NCBI GenBank assembly: GCA_963721175.1
Contig: CAVRIG010000023.1
Span: 310,001 to 374,000 of the forward strand
DNA from: Aliishimia sp963721175
Lineage (GTDB): Bacteria; Pseudomonadota; Alphaproteobacteria; Rhodobacterales; Rhodobacteraceae
Direction: 5' to 3'
DNA: 64,000 nt
The notes below the pieces were generated by a model, which was not told the DNA's origin, did not search any database, and worked only from the letters and a program-made list of their open reading frames with translations. The translations under genes were made by a program, and so were the position numbers. This document shows positions 63,935 to 64,000 of the stretch, in pieces. The stretch's first letter is position 1. Each line of letters starts with the position of its first letter.

Positions 63935-64000
63935 TCAGTGATCCATCCGGTCGTAGTGATCTTCTTCCGCATTGCCGACACGTTCGGCGATGACGCGGTA
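63935..64000 (-). CDS. C-terminal end of an unidentified protein (gene cut by window edge)
   Basis: The minus strand reads YRVIAERVGNAEEDHYDRMD then His and a stop at 63935, two bases before the ybjQ-like start. The close spacing implies one operon. Twenty-one residues are too few to name the protein. Confidence 0.5.
   Translation of the reverse strand, partial: YRVIAERVGNAEEDHYDRMDH

Noticed and set aside
1..64000. CRISPR array, rRNA operon or prophage
   Set aside because: No regularly spaced repeats, no rRNA sequence and no structural phage genes were seen anywhere in the window.

Overview
The window reads as high-GC alphaproteobacterial DNA of Rhodobacterales/Roseobacter type. Support comes from an LH2 operon (pucB-pucA-pucC), the Rhodobacteraceae-like order pcm-tolC-popZ-like gene, small DUF proteins typical of that group, and a form II CO-dehydrogenase-like locus. 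LH2 genes next to ordinary aerobic chemoheterotroph genes suggest an aerobic anoxygenic phototroph. No 16S gene is present, so nothing below family level can be claimed.

Layout. 1-4.7 kb: the 3' end of an ABC importer ATPase, a LuxR-type remnant, a beheaded coxS, then coxL and coxM. 4.7-9 kb: an RND efflux pump with its adaptor (minus strand). 9.2-12.1 kb: tripartite tricarboxylate transporter tctC-tctB-tctA. 12.3-23.6 kb: a type I secretion module (TolC-like, LapB-like ABC transporter, HlyD-like adaptor), a convergent CHASE2-cyclase, and, divergent from the cyclase, a large FecR/cadherin-like/VWA/RTX protein that is the likely cargo. 23.6-26 kb: flavin reductase, cheB, cheD. 26-32.5 kb: accessory DNA with a decayed IS110, a first IS3 copy, an Xre/RES toxin-antitoxin pair, a broken replication protein and a truncated integrase, ending at tRNA-Cys. 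32.7-43.9 kb: pcm, tolC, popZ-like gene, efp, the puc operon with two PpsR-type palindromes upstream, ygfZ, a glycosyltransferase, a phosphatase and an aminotransferase. 44.3-45.9 kb: a second IS3 copy, inverted relative to the first, so the pair brackets about 16 kb including the LH2 operon. 45.9-64 kb: mostly core genes (hisC, enoyl-CoA hydratase, an OGT-like protein, proS, lolC-lolD, purM-purN, rnd, sufE), three small c-type cytochromes, several lipoproteins and a CAT-anticodon tRNA.

A caution for every reader: at least a dozen conserved genes carry single-base frame breaks. They include proS (two), efp (two plus a stop), lolC, hisC, tolC, coxL, the HlyD-like gene and the RTX protein (two). 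Many are one extra copy of a neighbouring base. Because proS is essential, most are probably consensus sequence errors rather than real pseudogenes. The gene ends given here span the breaks.

The most interesting unit is the secretion/adhesin/cyclase module, in which a FecR-bearing RTX protein and a CHASE2 cyclase share a 276-base divergent promoter region holding three TTGC(N)GCAA palindromes. Second is the LH2 operon, with a PucA twice the usual length, His at alpha position 45, and a downstream protein with a duplicated C-terminal motif.
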